NCBI GenBank assembly: GCA_035546535.1 | Contig: DASZWQ010000181.1 | Span: 1 to 64,000, forward strand | DNA from: Pirellulales bacterium | GTDB lineage: Bacteria; Planctomycetota; Planctomycetia; Pirellulales; JACPPG01 | DNA: 64,000 bases | Direction: 5' to 3' | Shown here: one piece after another, positions 41,971-54,400 of the stretch | Layout: the number at the start of each line of letters is the position of its first letter | Position numbering within the stretch: the stretch's first letter is position 1 | The notes under the pieces: model-generated | Database searches by the model: none | What the model was told of the DNA's origin: nothing | Seen by the model: the letters and a program-made list of their open reading frames with translations, nothing else | Position numbers and translations under genes: made by a program

Positions 41971-42855
41971 TCAGACGCGGCGTGCGGCCACGCGCAGCTT
42001 TGCGCTGCGCGCCCGTGGGTTTTGCAAAGTCTCCTGTTCACTCGCGCGGAGGGGTTTCTTTGTGAGCGGCTGCCAGCGATCGTCGCCGCGAAAGGCCTCC
42101 TTCACGCGCCGATCCTCCAGCGAATGAAAGCTGATGATCGCCAATTTGCCGCCCGGTTCCAGGCAATCGGGCATTTCCGCAAGCGCCTGGTCGAGCGCCC
42201 CCAGTTCGTCATTGACCGCGATTCGCAAGGCTTGAAATGTGCGCGTTGCCGGATCGATGCGCCGCGTATCGGCCGAGCGCGGTACTGCGCGACGGACGAT
42301 CTCGGCCAATTGATGGGCCGTTTCGATTCGTTCCTGCTGCCGCTGTTCCACGATGCGCCGCGCGATCCGTCGGCTGAAGCGTTCTTCACCAAGTTGATAG
42401 ATCAAATCAGCCAGCGCCGTTTCCTTCATCCGGTTTACCAGTTCGCTGGCCGGCTCGCCTTCGCCTGTATCAAAACGCAGATCGAGTGGGCCCTCGGCAT
42501 CGAAGCTGAATCCTCGTTCGCGATCTGCTAACTGGTCGCTCGATAAACCTAAATCCAAGAGCGTGCCTGAAACCCTCTTTATCTGCAATTCTTCCAGCAC
42601 GCCTGTCAGGCTTCGATAGTTCGCCTGCACGACGCGCACCGGTGTATCCGCCAACTCACCCCGCGCCCGTTCGACGGCCACGCGGTCGCGATCGAGCGCA
42701 ATCACCAGTCCCGACGGGCCGACCCGCTCGGCAATCGCACGCGTATGACCGCCGCCCCCCAGCGTGCCGTCGACGAAGACCTGACCCGGCCGCGGATCGA
42801 GCCACGCCAGAACTTCAGCCAGCATCACCGGCACATGTTCGGAGCGCGGCGGCAT
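41971..42855 (-). CDS. rsmH: 16S rRNA (cytosine-1402-N4)-methyltransferase RsmH
   Basis: RsmH (MraW) methylates N4 of C1402 in the ribosomal P site. The 294-residue protein opens with EHVPVMLAEVLAWLDP and contains the S-adenosylmethionine loop DGTLGGGGHT at about 29-38, the DLGLSSDQL motif, and TRRIDPATRTFQALRIAVNDELG, ending with ISFHSLEDRRVKEAF. ATG at 42855 has GGAA about eight bases upstream; a TTG at 42894 is weaker. In most bacteria the gene is in the dcw division cluster with mraZ and ftsL; here it stands beside a glycosyltransferase and a LysM protein, which fits a planctomycete lacking a normal FtsZ-based cluster. Confidence 0.96.
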   Translation of the reverse strand: MPPRSEHVPVMLAEVLAWLDPRPGQVFVDGTLGGGGHTRAIAERVGPSGLVIALDRDRVAVERARGELADTPVRVVQANYRSLTGVLEELQIKRVSGTLLDLGLSSDQLADRERGFSFDAEGPLDLRFDTGEGEPASELVNRMKETALADLIYQLGEERFSRRIARRIVEQRQQERIETAHQLAEIVRRAVPRSADTRRIDPATRTFQALRIAVNDELGALDQALAEMPDCLEPGGKLAIISFHSLEDRRVKEAFRGDDRWQPLTKKPLRASEQETLQNPRARSAKLRVAARRV

Positions 42856-42935
42856 ACGTTTTTCCAGTCCGGACTCCGAGAGGGTCGCCCACAATGACCG
42901 AGTTTGCCCGAGAGGTCAAGCTAGATCGGGTTACA

Positions 42936-44114
42936 TCACATCGGTGGAAGAGGTGCTAGCGAACGATACAAGTCGGCATACGCTTGCACCATCGTTTCGA
43001 GCGAGAAGCAGCGTTGCGCCCGCTCGCGATTTGTCGCCGAGAGTTCCGCAGCTAGCGTCGGATCGGTGAGCAGCCGATGGAGCATCGCTCGCCACCCAGC
43101 TGCGTCGCCCGGGGGAGCGATCTGCTCGCTCGAATCGCCCAACAGCTCGCGAATTCCCTCGACGTCCGCTGCTAGCACGGGCCGGCCGCTGGCCATTGCT
43201 TCGAGGACGACGTTCGGCATTCCCTCCCATTGCGATGGTAGCACGAGCACGTCGCTGGCCGCGAGGATTCCTGGCACATTCGCCTGCCAGCCCACGAAAT
43301 GCACGCGCTCGGCAGGCGCCACGCGCGCGGCCAGGTTTTCCAAGGCTTGCCGCTCAGGCCCGGCGCCGACCAGCAGCAAGTCATGCTGCGGATGTGCAGC
43401 CAGCCAGTCTGGCGTTTGCTCAATGAGCCAGTCCAGGCCCTTTTGCCGATCGAGTCGCCCGACGTATGTGATCCACCGTCGCCCCGTGGGCAGTGACAGT
43501 TCGCCGGGCGCAATGGGCGACACCTCCAGATAACGTGCCACGTCGATTCCGTTGGGAATCACCACTAGCTTGTCGGACGGCAAGCCGCCGACGCTGTGCG
43601 AATACTCGGCCACGCTCCGGCTGACACAGACGTGTTTTTCGATCCAGCGATCGGTCCACCGATCGAGCCGGAGCCGGAGTCGCCCGCGTCGCTCGGCGAC
43701 GCGAATGCCCGACACGACATGCGGCAACCCCGTGCGCCGGGCCGCCAACCGGCCCAGAATGTTGGCATGGAAGAGAAACGTCTGCACCACGTCGGGGCGC
43801 CACTCGCGCCAATCAGCGGTGAGCCTGCGCACGACGCGCGGCGCCGACGCAACGCCGATGGCGTTCAAGGCGACGGCGCGGATGCCAGCCGCGCGCAGCG
43901 TGGGGAACAGAGAGCGATGCTCGTCCGCGGCCTCCGGCATCAGACTCCACACACGCACGTCAAACGCTTCGCGATCGAGCCGCGTTGCCAGTTCCACCAG
44001 CGCGCGCTCCGCCCCCCCCACGTCGAGGTCCGTAATCACGAACGACACGCGCAGCTTGCGACCACCAGCAGGCGGCGCGGCGGAATCTGCAGGTGTGGGG
44101 ATCGATTGCGTCAC
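42936..44114 (-). CDS. GT4-family glycosyltransferase
   Basis: The 392-residue protein has the GT-B fold signatures of glycosyltransferase group 1. The N-terminal LRVSFVITDLDVGGAERALVELA glycine-rich loop is clear, with VVQTFLFHANILGRLAAR in the middle. The linker VVIPNGIDVARY leads to the donor-binding half YVGRLDRQKGLDWLI. The family acid pair lies in SQWEGMPNVVLEAMASGRPVLA. The protein probably transfers a sugar from a nucleotide sugar to a cell-surface or lipid acceptor; donor and acceptor cannot be read. It precedes rsmH on the same strand with a gap of 80 bases, so the two may be cotranscribed. Confidence 0.93.
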   Translation of the reverse strand: MTQSIPTPADSAAPPAGGRKLRVSFVITDLDVGGAERALVELATRLDREAFDVRVWSLMPEAADEHRSLFPTLRAAGIRAVALNAIGVASAPRVVRRLTADWREWRPDVVQTFLFHANILGRLAARRTGLPHVVSGIRVAERRGRLRLRLDRWTDRWIEKHVCVSRSVAEYSHSVGGLPSDKLVVIPNGIDVARYLEVSPIAPGELSLPTGRRWITYVGRLDRQKGLDWLIEQTPDWLAAHPQHDLLLVGAGPERQALENLAARVAPAERVHFVGWQANVPGILAASDVLVLPSQWEGMPNVVLEAMASGRPVLAADVEGIRELLGDSSEQIAPPGDAAGWRAMLHRLLTDPTLAAELSATNRERAQRCFSLETMVQAYADLYRSLAPLPPM

Positions 44115-44305
44115 AATTCTCGCGCAGGCGTTTGGTCTGTGAAATCGGCAGCCTGGCCGGGCATCAATGGACGGTCGACCATGGTATCGACGCCTGGAAT
44201 CGGCTTCGTATACTCGATTCTAGCTTCGCCGCGTGCTGCGACCGAGCCTGCAATGCCGCCTGGGCCGTGCAAGGCTGATTCGATACGAGTATTTCCAGGG
44301 TCAAG

Positions 44306-46865
<2,560 letters not shown>

Positions 46866-46924
46866 CGGTGGTTAACGTTCCTGCTGCTTCGCAGCACGGA
46901 CAAGAAACCTGAAGCGCCTACGGC

Positions 46925-46948
46925 GCCCTGACAACGAGTTGTCAGGGC
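46925..46948. repeat. 11-bp palindrome downstream of eno
   Basis: GCCCTGACAAC and GTTGTCAGGGC face each other around a two-base centre. It lies 60 bases after the eno stop. It could act as an rho-independent terminator stem, but no T-run follows, so a dispersed palindrome is as likely. Confidence 0.55.
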
Positions 46949-47060
46949 CACCCAGGGATGGACCGGGGCCGAAGACCCCGGGTACGGAAAAGCGGTTGAG
47001 AACGGGCTGACTACTCGAAGCAACGCGGTTCGAGACGTTCTGCCGGCGGAGACGGGCGTC

Positions 47061-47447
47061 ATGTCCGAACGACAGCACGAACCCGATAAGCGGCCCTCGG
47101 CGCCGCTCACCGATTCGCCCTGGTTCTGGCTGGCACTGTTCGTGTGTGGCGCCCTGGCGGCGATCGTCGTCATTGGTCCGAAGCACGCGTATCGCCAGGC
47201 GCGGCTCGAACGGATGAACGACACTCGCGAAGAAATCCGCCGCCGGGCCGCGGGCGAAGTTACCGAGGCCGAAAAGGCCGCCGATCATTTGCTCGCTACG
47301 CACGACGCGCGGCAGCACACGCTGGGCCCGTTGGCCGCGGCGCTCGCCATCTTGCTGGCCGTCGGCGCGATCGCCGCCGGCGTCACGGGCTATCTGAAGG
47401 CCGATGCCCGACGTGCTGAACGCCAGGAACGAAAAGCAAGATTATGA
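47061..47447 (+). CDS. Small membrane protein, first gene of a two-gene operon
   Basis: The 128-residue protein has two membrane helices at about residues 20-40 (FWLALFVCGALAAIVVIGP) and 90-110 (LAAALAILLAVGAIAAGVTGYL). A charged helix between them is rich in Arg, Glu and Ala and may form a coiled coil. The family is unknown to me. The stop overlaps the next ATG (ATGA at 47444-47447), so the pair is cotranslated. ATG at 47061 follows GGCGGAGACGGGCG. Confidence 0.65.
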   Translation: MSERQHEPDKRPSAPLTDSPWFWLALFVCGALAAIVVIGPKHAYRQARLERMNDTREEIRRRAAGEVTEAEKAADHLLATHDARQHTLGPLAAALAILLAVGAIAAGVTGYLKADARRAERQERKARL

Positions 47448-47977
47448 GCTGGCTTGTCGAAGATCCCACGCCCACGTTCGTGGCGATCGTGCTCATCGAG
47501 GCCGTATTGGCCATCGCGTTGGTCAAAACCGGACGCGGCATTTTGCTGGCCGTGATCGCCGGCGTGGGCCTCTTGGGCGCCGGCCTCTTGATCGTCGAAC
47601 GCCTCGTCGTTACCGACAAGGAGACCGTCGAAGACACGTTGACCGCCGCGGCGCAAGCTCTCGAGGCGAACGATCCGCAAGCGGTGCAGCAATTCATCGA
47701 TCCGGCCTCGCCCATGCGCAACCGCGTGGCTTCGGAAATGTCGCGCGTGACGATCAATAAGGCGACGTTCAGCCGCTTGGACGTGAAGTTCAACCGCCAC
47801 ACGAGCCCCCCCACGGCCGAGGCCGACTTCATGGGCTACATCAATGCTCATGATCGGCGCGGCGAATTACCCTACGAAAGCTTCGCAGGGCGCTTCATGG
47901 TTCGCCTGCGTCGCGAGGGAGACCGGTGGCTGATGACCGACTACGAAATGCACGATCGGACCGGGCCGATGCGGTGA
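47444..47977 (+). CDS. Membrane protein with NTF2-like extra-membrane domain, unknown function
   Basis: The 177-residue protein has two N-terminal membrane helices (about residues 11-30 and 32-51). A C-terminal soluble domain of about 120 residues begins KETVEDTLTAAAQALEANDPQAVQQFIDP. The helix-then-sheet pattern, with MRNRVASEMSRVTINKATFSRLDVKF and RFMVRLRREGDRWLMTDYE, is typical of NTF2-like or DUF4440/SnoaL-type domains. It overlaps the upstream gene by four bases. No enzyme residues can be claimed. The two proteins probably form a membrane complex. Confidence 0.7.
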   Translation: MSWLVEDPTPTFVAIVLIEAVLAIALVKTGRGILLAVIAGVGLLGAGLLIVERLVVTDKETVEDTLTAAAQALEANDPQAVQQFIDPASPMRNRVASEMSRVTINKATFSRLDVKFNRHTSPPTAEADFMGYINAHDRRGELPYESFAGRFMVRLRREGDRWLMTDYEMHDRTGPMR

Positions 47978-48013
47978 GTCACTAGAATATCGCGAACCGT
48001 GGGGAGTGTGAGC

Positions 48014-48086
48014 CACTGGTCGCTTGTCGACCAGTGCTTACCGCACTCCTTGCACTAGTGGCAAGCCACTAGTGGCACCCAAGGCT
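48014..48086. repeat. Cluster of small inverted and direct repeats
   Basis: CACTGGTCG at 48014-48022 pairs with CGACCAGTG at 48028-48036. The sequence CACTAGTGGCA occurs twice in a row (48053 and 48067), and the second copy extends into GGCACCCAAGGCT, a motif shared with 12478-12503. It lies in the gap between convergent genes ending at 47977 and 48085. Confidence 0.65.
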
Positions 48087-48819
48087 ACCGTAACCTGCGG
48101 CGCTGTGCCGCCAGAGTTACCATCACCGCGGCCGCTGCGACTAGCGAAATCGTTGCCGGCTCGGGGAGCGGCGTCACCGAACCAACGCCCGCTCCGTAAA
48201 TCGCCTGGATGCCGGCAATGTCATCTGGCGTCAAGAAACCGGTTCCCAAGCCGTCCATGCGATGGAAGGTCGGGTACATCACGGCGTTGGGATCGAGCGA
48301 ATGATCGAGCCCCAAAGCGTGGCCGATCTCGTGTTCGGCACAGCCGAGCAGGTCCGGATAGGTGAGCGTGCCGACCAGGGCCCAGCGGTCACCCGTGTCG
48401 AAATGAACGTCACCGGCCAGGCCGGAGTTCGGCAGCGGAAAGTAGGCGTGCGCTTTGGTGTTGCCAAAGCCATCGATGAAGTGGTCGCCGAAACGGATTT
48501 CGGCGTTGCTCAGCGACGGAGAATACTCCTCATCGGAAACCGCTGGCCCGGAGTCGGGCACTTCGACGAAGTTCAACGGCGCGACCCCGGCCCACAACGA
48601 TAGCGCTTCCTGGATGCTTTCCCGAATGATCGAACCTGGCACGGCCTGATTGTTGGGGTCCAAAAGTCCGCCGTCGAAGATGTTCGCGTAGCTGTACGTG
48701 ATCGTCACCGGCGCGCCGAGAAAAGCTTGCGGCCATTTGTCGCCCGTCAGCGTAAATGCGCTCGCCGTGTGGGCGACGATGCCCAGCAGCAGCATCGAAA
48801 AAATGCAGCGTCGAATCAT
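48085..48819 (-). CDS. Secreted matrixin-like zinc metalloprotease with PEP-CTERM
   Basis: The 244-residue protein has a signal peptide (about residues 1-21) and a metzincin/matrixin catalytic domain. The zinc motif HEIGHALGLDH has His163, His167 and His173, with catalytic Glu164, and the Met-turn follows as VMYP (Met181). The structural-metal motif typical of matrixins (AHAYFP, GDVHFD) is present at about 123-141. A C-terminal PEP-CTERM anchor closes the protein (LPEP, a hydrophobic helix and RRRLR). ATG at 48819 gives the clean signal peptide; the longer frame does not. It should be a surface-retained protease; no inhibitory propeptide is evident. Confidence 0.92.
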   Translation of the reverse strand: MIRRCIFSMLLLGIVAHTASAFTLTGDKWPQAFLGAPVTITYSYANIFDGGLLDPNNQAVPGSIIRESIQEALSLWAGVAPLNFVEVPDSGPAVSDEEYSPSLSNAEIRFGDHFIDGFGNTKAHAYFPLPNSGLAGDVHFDTGDRWALVGTLTYPDLLGCAEHEIGHALGLDHSLDPNAVMYPTFHRMDGLGTGFLTPDDIAGIQAIYGAGVGSVTPLPEPATISLVAAAAVMVTLAAQRRRLR

Positions 48820-48955
48820 GGTTGTTTTATCAATGCGGGGAATCGCCGATTCAGTGCGCAGAGTCTTCGCAGCGACGAACCATTGGGGATAACGCGGCGC
48901 GCCAGAACGGGCGCCCGACTTCCAAGCCGATGACCGCGAATGATTCGCGAGAGGG

Positions 48956-50239
48956 TTACAGTCGCGACAAGACTTCCCGCGCCTCGGCGATCGTAGCGTC
49001 GATGTCTTCGTCGCTATGGGCTGCCGAGATGAAAAGCGCCTCGTACTGGCTGCAAGGCATGTAAATGCCTCGGTCGACCAACTCCCAGAACCAACGGGCA
49101 AAACGCTTGGTGTCCGAGTGGCTAGCTTGCTCCCAGTTGGCGACCGGCCGCGGGTTGAAGAATAGTGTCATCATACTTCCGACGCGCGCGACTGTACACG
49201 AAATTCCGGCGGCCTCGGCCGCCTCGCACAGCCCGGTTTCCAGCCGGTGGCCGAGCTTTTCGAGCCGGGCGTAAGGGGGCTGATCGCGGAGGATTTTGAG
49301 CGTGGCAATGCCCGCCGCCGTGGCCAGGGGATTGCCGCTGAGCGTGCCGGCCTGAAACACTTTGCCGGCCGGCAGGATGTGGTCCATGATTTCGGCCCGC
49401 CCGCCATAAGCACCCACTGGCAAGCCCCCCCCGACGATTTTGCCCAGCGTCGTCAGGTCGGGCGTGATGCCGAAGATCGTTTGCGCGCCGCCGTAAGCCA
49501 CGCGGAAACCGGTCATCACTTCGTCGAAAATCAATACCGCGCCGGCCTTGGCTGTTGCCGAGCGCAGCGTGGCCAGAAACTCGGGCGTGGGAATCACGCA
49601 GCCCATGTTGCCCACGACCGGTTCCAGAATCACGCCGGCGATGCGCGCGCCATGCTCGGCGAAGGCGCGCTCGACGCCGGCGATGTCGTTGTATTCGAGC
49701 ACGAGTGTATCGCGCGTCGTGCCGGCCGTGACGCCGGGCGAGTTGGGCACGCCGAGCGTGGCCGCGGCGCTGCCGGCGGCCACGAGCAAGCTATCGACGT
49801 GGCCGTGGTAGTTGCCGGCGAATTTCACGATCACGTCACGGCCCGTATAACCGCGCGCCAGGCGAATGGCGCTCATCGTGGCTTCGGTGCCGGAGCTGAC
49901 CAGCCGGACCTTCTCGACCGACGGAACGGCATCAACGATCAATTCAGCCAACTCGCTTTCGGCCAGCGTCGGCGCGCCAAAGCTCGTGCCGCGCCGAATG
50001 GCGGCGGAGAGCGCTGCTTCGACCGCCGGATGACAATGCCCCAGGATCATCGGGCCCCAGGAGCCGATGTAATCGAGGTAGCGGCGGCCGTCGATGTCGA
50101 AAAGGTACGCGCCTTCGCCGCGCTCGATAAACAACGGTTCGCCGCCGACCGCGCCATAGGCGCGGGCCGGGCTGTTCACGCCGCCAGGAATCAGCTCTTT
50201 GGCCCGGGCAAAGGCCGCCCGACTCTTCTCATAGGGCAC
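48956..50239 (-). CDS. hemL: Glutamate-1-semialdehyde 2,1-aminomutase
   Basis: HemL converts glutamate-1-semialdehyde into 5-aminolevulinate in the C5 route to haem. The 427-residue PLP protein has YEKSRAAFARAKELIPGGVNSP at the start, IGSWGPMILGHCHPAV, RLVSSGTEATMSAIRLARG, the GNYHGHVDSLLV motif, DEVMTGFRVAYGG, the Schiff-base lysine in TTLGKIVGGGLPVGAYGG, and GNPLATAAG. GTG at 50239 follows AAGGAG at nine bases and gives the standard length; a longer frame is not supported. HemB, which uses its product, is at 18411-19448. Confidence 0.97.
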   Translation of the reverse strand: MPYEKSRAAFARAKELIPGGVNSPARAYGAVGGEPLFIERGEGAYLFDIDGRRYLDYIGSWGPMILGHCHPAVEAALSAAIRRGTSFGAPTLAESELAELIVDAVPSVEKVRLVSSGTEATMSAIRLARGYTGRDVIVKFAGNYHGHVDSLLVAAGSAAATLGVPNSPGVTAGTTRDTLVLEYNDIAGVERAFAEHGARIAGVILEPVVGNMGCVIPTPEFLATLRSATAKAGAVLIFDEVMTGFRVAYGGAQTIFGITPDLTTLGKIVGGGLPVGAYGGRAEIMDHILPAGKVFQAGTLSGNPLATAAGIATLKILRDQPPYARLEKLGHRLETGLCEAAEAAGISCTVARVGSMMTLFFNPRPVANWEQASHSDTKRFARWFWELVDRGIYMPCSQYEALFISAAHSDEDIDATIAEAREVLSRL

Positions 50240-50327
50240 GAAAACGTTCTCCTTCGCTTGTCGGCGGTTGTAGGGCGGGCACTGCTGGAGAATCCATCGG
50301 TAGAACGGCGCGCCACGAGCGCATAGC

Positions 50328-51341
50328 TTACGGCATTTCCACGGGTTCGCTGCCGGCGCGTGTCGACAGCGCTTGCCAGACGGCCAGGTCAATGTTCGTG
50401 GCGATAAACCGCGCGCTGCCGTCGCAGGCCAGCAGGTTGACGCCCGACGGGTGATTGCTGCGCGCGGCCATGAAGCCCTTTTGCTGCGCCTGGTTCATGC
50501 AATCGTAAGTAGTGGCGTTTGGCCCGTAAAAGTGGTTGTACAGCGTGTTGCCGTAGTTGCCAAGAATCCATTTTGCGCTGCGCGTGCTGTACCAATCGCC
50601 GGTAGCCAGCGTGGCGCAATTCAGGACGCTGGCGTCGATGCCGTTGCCCAGCTCCAGGACGTAATACGCCGCGTCAGATTGGGATAGCGTCGGCACGTTG
50701 AGCGTCAGGCCAGTGCCCAGCATGCGCTCGCTGAAGGCCGCGGTGTGCGACGAGCCGTCGACCAGATCCGCGAAGCGCACCGCCGAGGTGAGATAGAAAA
50801 CGCCATCGGCGCTGACGAGCGTCCCGTTGTCGACCGTTCCGCTGCCGGTATTTGCCACGTAATTGGTGCCGCCGAAAGTCGAGCCGGGCACTTGCCCCTC
50901 GGCCGGGTCGCTGGGGCACTGCAAGACGCGCACCGCTTGCGCAGCCGCCGCGGCGTTGTTCGCGCCACTGTACGTCACTCCGGCAATTCCCAAAGTCGTC
51001 GGCGCCGATTTCAAGTCGAGCTGCCCGTACAACCCGTTCTGCTCGACGTAGGGCAGAATGTATGCTTGGGGTGAAAACACCAGTGGTGTCGGGCCACCAC
51101 GGCCGGCGGGAAAATGCTGCTGGGCGTCGTAGCACTCGAGTAGCGCCAGCCCCAATTGCTTGAGATTATTGGCGCAGGATACGCGGCGGCTACTCTCGCG
51201 GGCCGCTTGCACGGCCGGCAGCAAGAGCGCGATCAAGAACCCGATGATCGCGATCACGACCAGCAGCTCGACGAGTGTGAACGCCGCGCGGCGCAGGCGG
51301 TTATTGTTTTGCGGATCGTTGGTCCTGGAGAAGAATCGCAT
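50328..51341 (-). CDS. DUF1559 type II pseudopilin-like protein
   Basis: The 337-residue protein has a type IV prepilin-like leader (RRAAFTLVELLVVIAIIGFLIALLLPA) with cleavage expected before Phe21 and Glu25 at the +5 position. It continues with the planctomycete DUF1559 pattern, AARESSRRVSCANNLKQLGLALLECYDAQQHFPAG and the C-terminal SNHPSGVNLLACDGSARFI block. Such proteins occur in large families in planctomycetes. They are exported by pseudopilin machinery, but their function is unknown. ATG at 51341 is chosen because it puts the leader near the N-terminus; the frame runs further upstream without support. Confidence 0.93.
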   Translation of the reverse strand: MRFFSRTNDPQNNNRLRRAAFTLVELLVVIAIIGFLIALLLPAVQAARESSRRVSCANNLKQLGLALLECYDAQQHFPAGRGGPTPLVFSPQAYILPYVEQNGLYGQLDLKSAPTTLGIAGVTYSGANNAAAAAQAVRVLQCPSDPAEGQVPGSTFGGTNYVANTGSGTVDNGTLVSADGVFYLTSAVRFADLVDGSSHTAAFSERMLGTGLTLNVPTLSQSDAAYYVLELGNGIDASVLNCATLATGDWYSTRSAKWILGNYGNTLYNHFYGPNATTYDCMNQAQQKGFMAARSNHPSGVNLLACDGSARFIATNIDLAVWQALSTRAGSEPVEMP

Positions 51342-51429
51342 GAGGCTGCCCGTTACGCGCTCGTCATTCTCGTACGCTCGATTGTATTCGCCGGCCCGAG
51401 CAAAGCGACCCTGGGGCGCGTGCTCGAAC

Positions 51430-54400
51430 TTATCGATGCCGCCCCGGCGGCCCATCCCAGACTTGCTTTTTGGCTTTCAAGAGGCGGCTGGTGTAGCTTT
51501 CTTCGGCCGGTGGGGCGGCTGTAGCGACGGCCGCCGGCTCGGGCTGCGCAGCGGTTTTTGGCGGTGCTTCGGCATCGAGCATTGCTGCTGTCGCCGCCTG
51601 TGGCACCTCGCCCAGCGGCTCATAACGCGCGCCGGCCCGCGCTTGCTCCAAGCGTTCGGCGATTTCGGCTTTGCGGCTTCGCAGTCGATCCATGTACTCC
51701 GTGGGCGCGACCGCCGGCTTGCGGCGCAACAGCCAGTTGCGGGCCGTCGCCGCCACATGCGGAGCCCAGGAGAGATTCACCGCCACGCGCCGCAAGAAGA
51801 TGTCGAAGAAGAATAAGCAGCCCGCTGCGAACACGAGCAGATGCCAGACACCCTGCCGGCGCGCGGCCGGGGGCAGGTCGCGGCGAAAACTATTCACTGC
51901 AAATAGCGACTCGCGCCCGCGCGGGTCCGCGAGCGCGCCAGACATCATCTGCCCCGCTCGTCCTCCGGGCGGGGTCAATTCGGCGATTGAGTCGAGCAGT
52001 GCGATGTTCGCCTCGCGGTCGCGAAACTCGGCCGAGTAGGGGACGTTAATGCCCGCCCGGATCGGCGCCAGCCCTGGTCCGGGGCTGATCATGGCGAAAT
52101 AGCTGCCGGTCTCGTTGGCCTCGAATTCGCCGACGTAGCGTCCCGGCGAAATCTGTTCCAGTTGCACCTCGCGCGGCTCGGAGTCGGGCCCGACGACGCT
52201 GCCGGTCAGATCGAGAAAGTTCAAGAACTCATCCTGGCTGTCGAGCGCCGTGACGAACAATTTGACCCGGTTCCCTTCGACGTCGGTGGCGATCGTAAAT
52301 TTGCCACTGTCATTCACCGGCCGCATCGACCAGCGGACCAGTTGCGTAAAGAACTTGTCGTAGTCGGGCCAGGCGGTCCACTGGGTGGCCCACCGTGCGC
52401 CGTCGTCGGTGGTGAAGGCCACGGCGCGCCCCAGCCCGTAGGTCCACGTGCCGAGGACCGTGGAATTCGTCTCTTCCGCATCGACCGGCGCCACGATCAC
52501 TTGTTCGACGAGTGGATTGTCCTTGAGCGTCGTCCGCACGAAGCCTGTCAGCGGGGGGAGCGCGCCAGAGAGGCCGCTGACGATTTCGTGCGGATAACGG
52601 ATGACGGGCTGGAAGCCGGAAGCCTTTTCGTAGATCACCGAGCGCGAAACGCGCATCGCCTCTTTCATGAAGATGCGTGGAATCACGCGCGGGTTGTCGA
52701 CCTTGTAGAACTTGCCTCCGCCGGCGTTGGCGATGCGCCCCATCAGGTCGATATCGGCGTCATCGCCCACGGCCACGGCCGTCACCGTGATGCGGCGTTT
52801 GCGCATGTCGGCGGCCAACTCGGGGTAACCGCTTCCCTCGGTGCGGCCGTCGGTCAGCACGATCATGTGCTTGACGGCAGCGTCGACTTTGTCGAGCGCG
52901 CGAAATCCTTCCCGCATGCCGGGCGACAAGTTGGTGCCGCCGCCGTTGCCGATTTCGGCGATGTGGTCCAAAGCGCGACCACCGTCGCCAACCTTCAACA
53001 GCGGCACGATCCATTGGTACTCGCCATCGAAGGCAATGACGCCGACCTGGTCGCGTTCGCCCAACGTGCGCACGGCGGCGGCCGCGGCCATCTTGCTCAT
53101 GGCCAGCTTTTCGCCCGCCATCGAGCCCGATCGATCGAGCACGATCATCAGCGCCCCACTGGGCACGACCTTCAGGTTCTTTACCTGGAAATCGACCGGC
53201 ATCGCCTTTTCGATCGTCGTATTGGTCCAACCGCCGGCGCCGAAGCTGCGCGGGCCGCCCAGCATTACCAGGCCGGCGCCGGTCAGCTCGGTATTGCGGG
53301 CCAGCAGCTTCATCTGGTCGTCGTTGAAATGCGTCAGCCGCGCGGCGTCTTCGCCGTCGGACCGCGGGACGTTGGCCAGGATGACGGTGTCGAAAGCTTG
53401 CAACTCGGCCATGGTCTGAAACAACTGATTGTCCGGCTGCACGGTCACTTCCAGGTTGTTGTTTCGCAATCGGTCAACCAGGTGCGCGTGCTCGCCCCGA
53501 TTCTCCATGCTTTCGATCAACAGCACGCGGCCGCTGCCGCGCACGTGCGTGAACGTCGTCGCCCGGTTGTTCTGCGACATCGCGTCGTCTGCGGCATCAT
53601 CGGGCACGAATCGTGCTTCGTACGTGTAGAAATCAGGCTGGTCGATCTCTTGCCGGATCGTGAACACGTTTTTGCCCGGCGAAAGCGCGACCTGCTCGCT
53701 CGATAGCTCGATTGGCTGATCGCTGGTGCGCTCGAGCACCCGCAGCCGGCCGGCAACCTTGCCGGTATCGTTCGTGTTATTGACGACGATGCGCAGGTCA
53801 AAGGGCTGCCCTTTGCGAATGTCGGGGGGCACCGTGATTTTTTCGACCAGCACTTCCCCGCGCGACTGATAGCGCACCGGCACAACATCGATGCCGATCC
53901 CGGCGGCCGAGGCCGCCTGCGCCTCGTCGAGAGCGCTTCCGAGATTCTGATTGCCGTCGCTCACGAGCACGATGCGCTTGGCGGCGTCGTACGGAAAGGT
54001 CGCTTCGGCCAGCTTGATCGCCGCCGCGATGTCCGTGAATGAGGGATCGAGCTGGCTTTCCACGCGCCGCGCGATCCGCACCTGCTCGGCCGAGGGAGGA
54101 ACTTCGATGCCCGCCTCGTGGCCGAAAACGATAACACCGGCCATGTCGCGCGGCGTGCGCTGCTCGGCGATCGCGGCATCGACGTAGTCGATCATCGCCT
54201 GGCGATCTTCGGGCGGAATGCTCGACGACTGATCGAGCAAATAGACGACGGCCACGCGGTCGGTCGAATGGACGATTTCGAGCTCGGCCAGGGCTAGCAC
54301 GAAAAGCGCTACGACGAGCGCGCGCATGAGACAAACCAGCAGTTTCCGCACGCGCCCCATCGCCCCCAGGCTGCGCTGGCCGATCCACCACACCAGTGGG

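Noticed and set aside
49247-50326. Long plus-strand frame opposite hemL
   Set aside because: HemL is unmistakable on the minus strand; the plus frame has no family pattern.
52162-53706. 514-codon plus-strand frame inside the 1008-residue VWA gene
   Set aside because: It is antisense to an intact VWA protein with clear motifs, and its composition is His/Val/Arg-rich without any domain.
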